Under the pieces are notes generated by a model, which was given only the letters and a program-made list of their open reading frames with translations, was not told the origin of the DNA and did not search any database. A stretch of 6,648 nucleotides of DNA from assembly GCA_913009285.1 (NCBI GenBank), contig CAJVYE010000057.1, forward strand, positions 1 to 6,648. The letters run 5' to 3'. Position numbers and translations under genes: made by a program. Origin of the DNA: an uncultured Nitrospirota bacterium. GTDB taxonomy: Bacteria; Nitrospinota; Nitrospinia; SZUA-224. Below are positions 5,266 through 6,648 of the stretch, one piece after another (positions within the stretch are counted from its first letter, which is position 1; the number at the start of each line of letters is the position of its first letter).

Positions 5266-6604
5266 ATGAAACAATTGGAATTGCTTGACATAGAAAAACT
5301 ATTCCTTGCTGATAGATTGAAGACCTTTTTAAAGGGGAAGAGGGATTTATTAATGGAGAGAGGTAGTTATGCCACGGATGTTAATCATATAAGGATAGGA
5401 TTCAATGATATAATTGATAATAGTAAAGATCTCTACCCATCACTCTCTGAACGAGTAAGATCAGAGGCTATCCTGAATCATATAAAACTTCTCCTCATCC
5501 TTTCCAACCAAAAGATGATTGATGACTTTTATCTTAGATTGGTGGAAGAAGATGTCTTGAAGATGACTATAAAGGATGACACCCCTCTCTCAAAGATTAT
5601 TCATCCTGTTGTGTTTGGCGCTATTCCATATGGTAAGGAGTTAAAGTATGATAGGATGGTGGTTGATATCTCCTCCTTAAGATCGCTTAGAGAGCAGAAA
5701 GAAAAGGAACACACAGAGATTAAGCCGAGATCCTTCGATCTGCATAATAAGCTAAATACCTTAAATAAAAGGTTTGGAGAATACACAGAGTGTATGTTTG
5801 AAAGATCCATATTAGGAGAGAAAGAGAGATGTGGGGATAGATTTGATAAGGTCAAAACAGATTATAGCAGATTGAGGTCTATCCTCTTAGGTAAGATAAA
5901 AGGTTTATATAACAGGAAGGCTACCATATCTGAAGAGATAGACTACATAAAGGAGATTGAGAGATTATACGACTATAGTGAGAGATTTTTGGGTGATAGA
6001 TTGAGGGAGGTTAAAAAGGAAATAGAGCATTATAGAGGGGAGGTCAAAAGATTTAACGATAATAAGGATAAGATTGCCATTATGAATGCAGAATCCCTTA
6101 ATAATGTAAAAAAAATCGATATGTCTAACTCGAGATTAAATATCCTTAGTTCTGAATTAGAGAGTTATGAGGAGGCAAATACAGATCTTTCAGAGCGTAG
6201 CAGCAGGCTTAAAACGAGGACCATAGAAAGCAGAGAGGAACATTCCGGAATAGAGAGATATATTGATAATGATCTTAAACAGCCATCAGACTATTCAATG
6301 CTCAAGAATGACCTATTAACAAAGAGAAAACTTCTGTATGAGGATAAGAATGATATTGCACTATTTTTGAAGGAGTTTAATCACTTAAAGGACTCACAGG
6401 AGGAGCTGTTACTGGAATTGGAGGAGGAGGAAAAGAATAGGGATATATTGATCAATGAACATATTGCCAGTATAGAGACGATAGAAGGATATATTGCAAA
6501 ACTAGAAGATGAGGCGGTTGCCGTTAATTCCTCTATGAACGACATAAGGATAAAATTATCCATGGTTTTAGAGATGCTTGACCCCTCCTGTGTGGATGGA
6601 TTTG
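5266..6604 (+). CDS. Unrecognised coiled-coil protein, 3' end missing
   Basis: I do not recognise the family. About 446 genuine residues are present; the frame is cut by adapter sequence from 6605, so the last seven translated residues (EIGRAHV) are artefact. There is no signal peptide or membrane segment. Residues 1 to about 130 look like a compact, mostly helical domain with a few hydrophobic stretches (HIKLLLILS, IIHPVVFGAIPYG). Residues from about 135 to 440 are rich in Glu, Lys, Arg and Leu with heptad-like spacing and few prolines (154, 340, 440), typical of long coiled coils as in SMC-like, cytoskeletal or scaffold proteins. No Walker A motif is visible. The start at 5266 is forced by an in-frame TAG at 5254-5256, but it has almost no Shine-Dalgarno, possibly because the repeat element just upstream disrupted the leader. 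The gene may once have been in one transcript with leuB and asd. Confidence 0.75.
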
Positions 6605-6648
6605 AGATCGGAAGAGCACACGTCTGAACTCCAGTCACATTCCTTTAT
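6605..6648 (+). other. Illumina TruSeq adapter and index (sequencing artefact)
   Basis: From AGATCGGAAGAGC at 6605 the sequence follows the TruSeq read-1 adapter exactly through CCAGTCAC at 6638. The index ATTCCTTT (6639-6646, the form used for TruSeq index 27) and AT, the first bases of the next adapter segment, follow. All 44 bases are accounted for. They are not genomic. The minus-strand reading MTGVQTCALPIS and the plus-strand IGRAHV are well-known adapter-derived peptides. Confidence 0.98.

Noticed and set aside
6381..6638. Minus-strand frame of 85 codons at the right edge
   Set aside because: Its first residues (MTGVQTCALPIS) are translated adapter, and the rest is antisense to the coiled-coil gene.

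Overview
The window is a metagenome- or draft-genome-style contig from a fairly AT-rich bacterium. The core genes strongly prefer AGA/AGG arginine codons and ATA isoleucine codons. The tetratricopeptide gene has a lipoprotein-type N-terminus. The sequence alone does not allow a confident phylum call. An uncultured lineage with repeat-rich intergenic DNA (Nitrospirota, Desulfobacterota or Planctomycetota type) is only a guess. The contig starts inside an insertion-sequence gene. It ends in 44 bases of Illumina TruSeq adapter, so real sequence stops at about position 6604.

Layout. Positions 1-235 hold the 3' end of an IS200/IS605-family element: the tail of the Y1 transposase, with its catalytic Tyr, then a right end rich in small hairpins. 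Positions 236-700 are AT-rich and hold no gene I can support. Positions 701-885 are a MITE-like element with 33-bp near-perfect terminal inverted repeats. It ends a few bases before a six-repeat TPR protein with a lipoprotein-like signal (898-1632). A PLP-dependent fold-type I aminotransferase lies convergently on the minus strand (1636-2811), with only 3 bp between the two stop codons. The 244-bp divergent spacer (2812-3055) is almost filled by a nested inverted repeat containing tandem GAAATTN heptamers and a central palindrome. Rightward from it run a LeuB-type isopropylmalate dehydrogenase (3056-4126) and aspartate-semialdehyde dehydrogenase (4126-5145), which overlap by one base. A third inverted-repeat element (5138-5231, with outer repeats to 5254) sits on the end of asd and supplies its stop codon. 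It is followed by an unrecognised, largely coiled-coil protein (5266 to the contig end).

How the genes fit together. LeuB makes the keto acid precursor of leucine. Asd makes aspartate semialdehyde for the lysine/diaminopimelate, threonine and methionine branches. The divergent aminotransferase could act on aspartate or on branched-chain or aromatic amino acids. The block reads as amino-acid biosynthesis; leuB next to asd is a known arrangement in several bacteria. The left third (IS end, MITE-like element, TPR gene with a different arginine codon mix) looks accessory.

I see no convincing new defence, mobile or regulatory system. The most useful observations are the sequencing adapter at the right edge, three different inverted-repeat elements in three separate gene-flanking spacers (one forming the end of asd), and an NADP-type Lys-Tyr pair in the coenzyme pocket of the LeuB-like enzyme.
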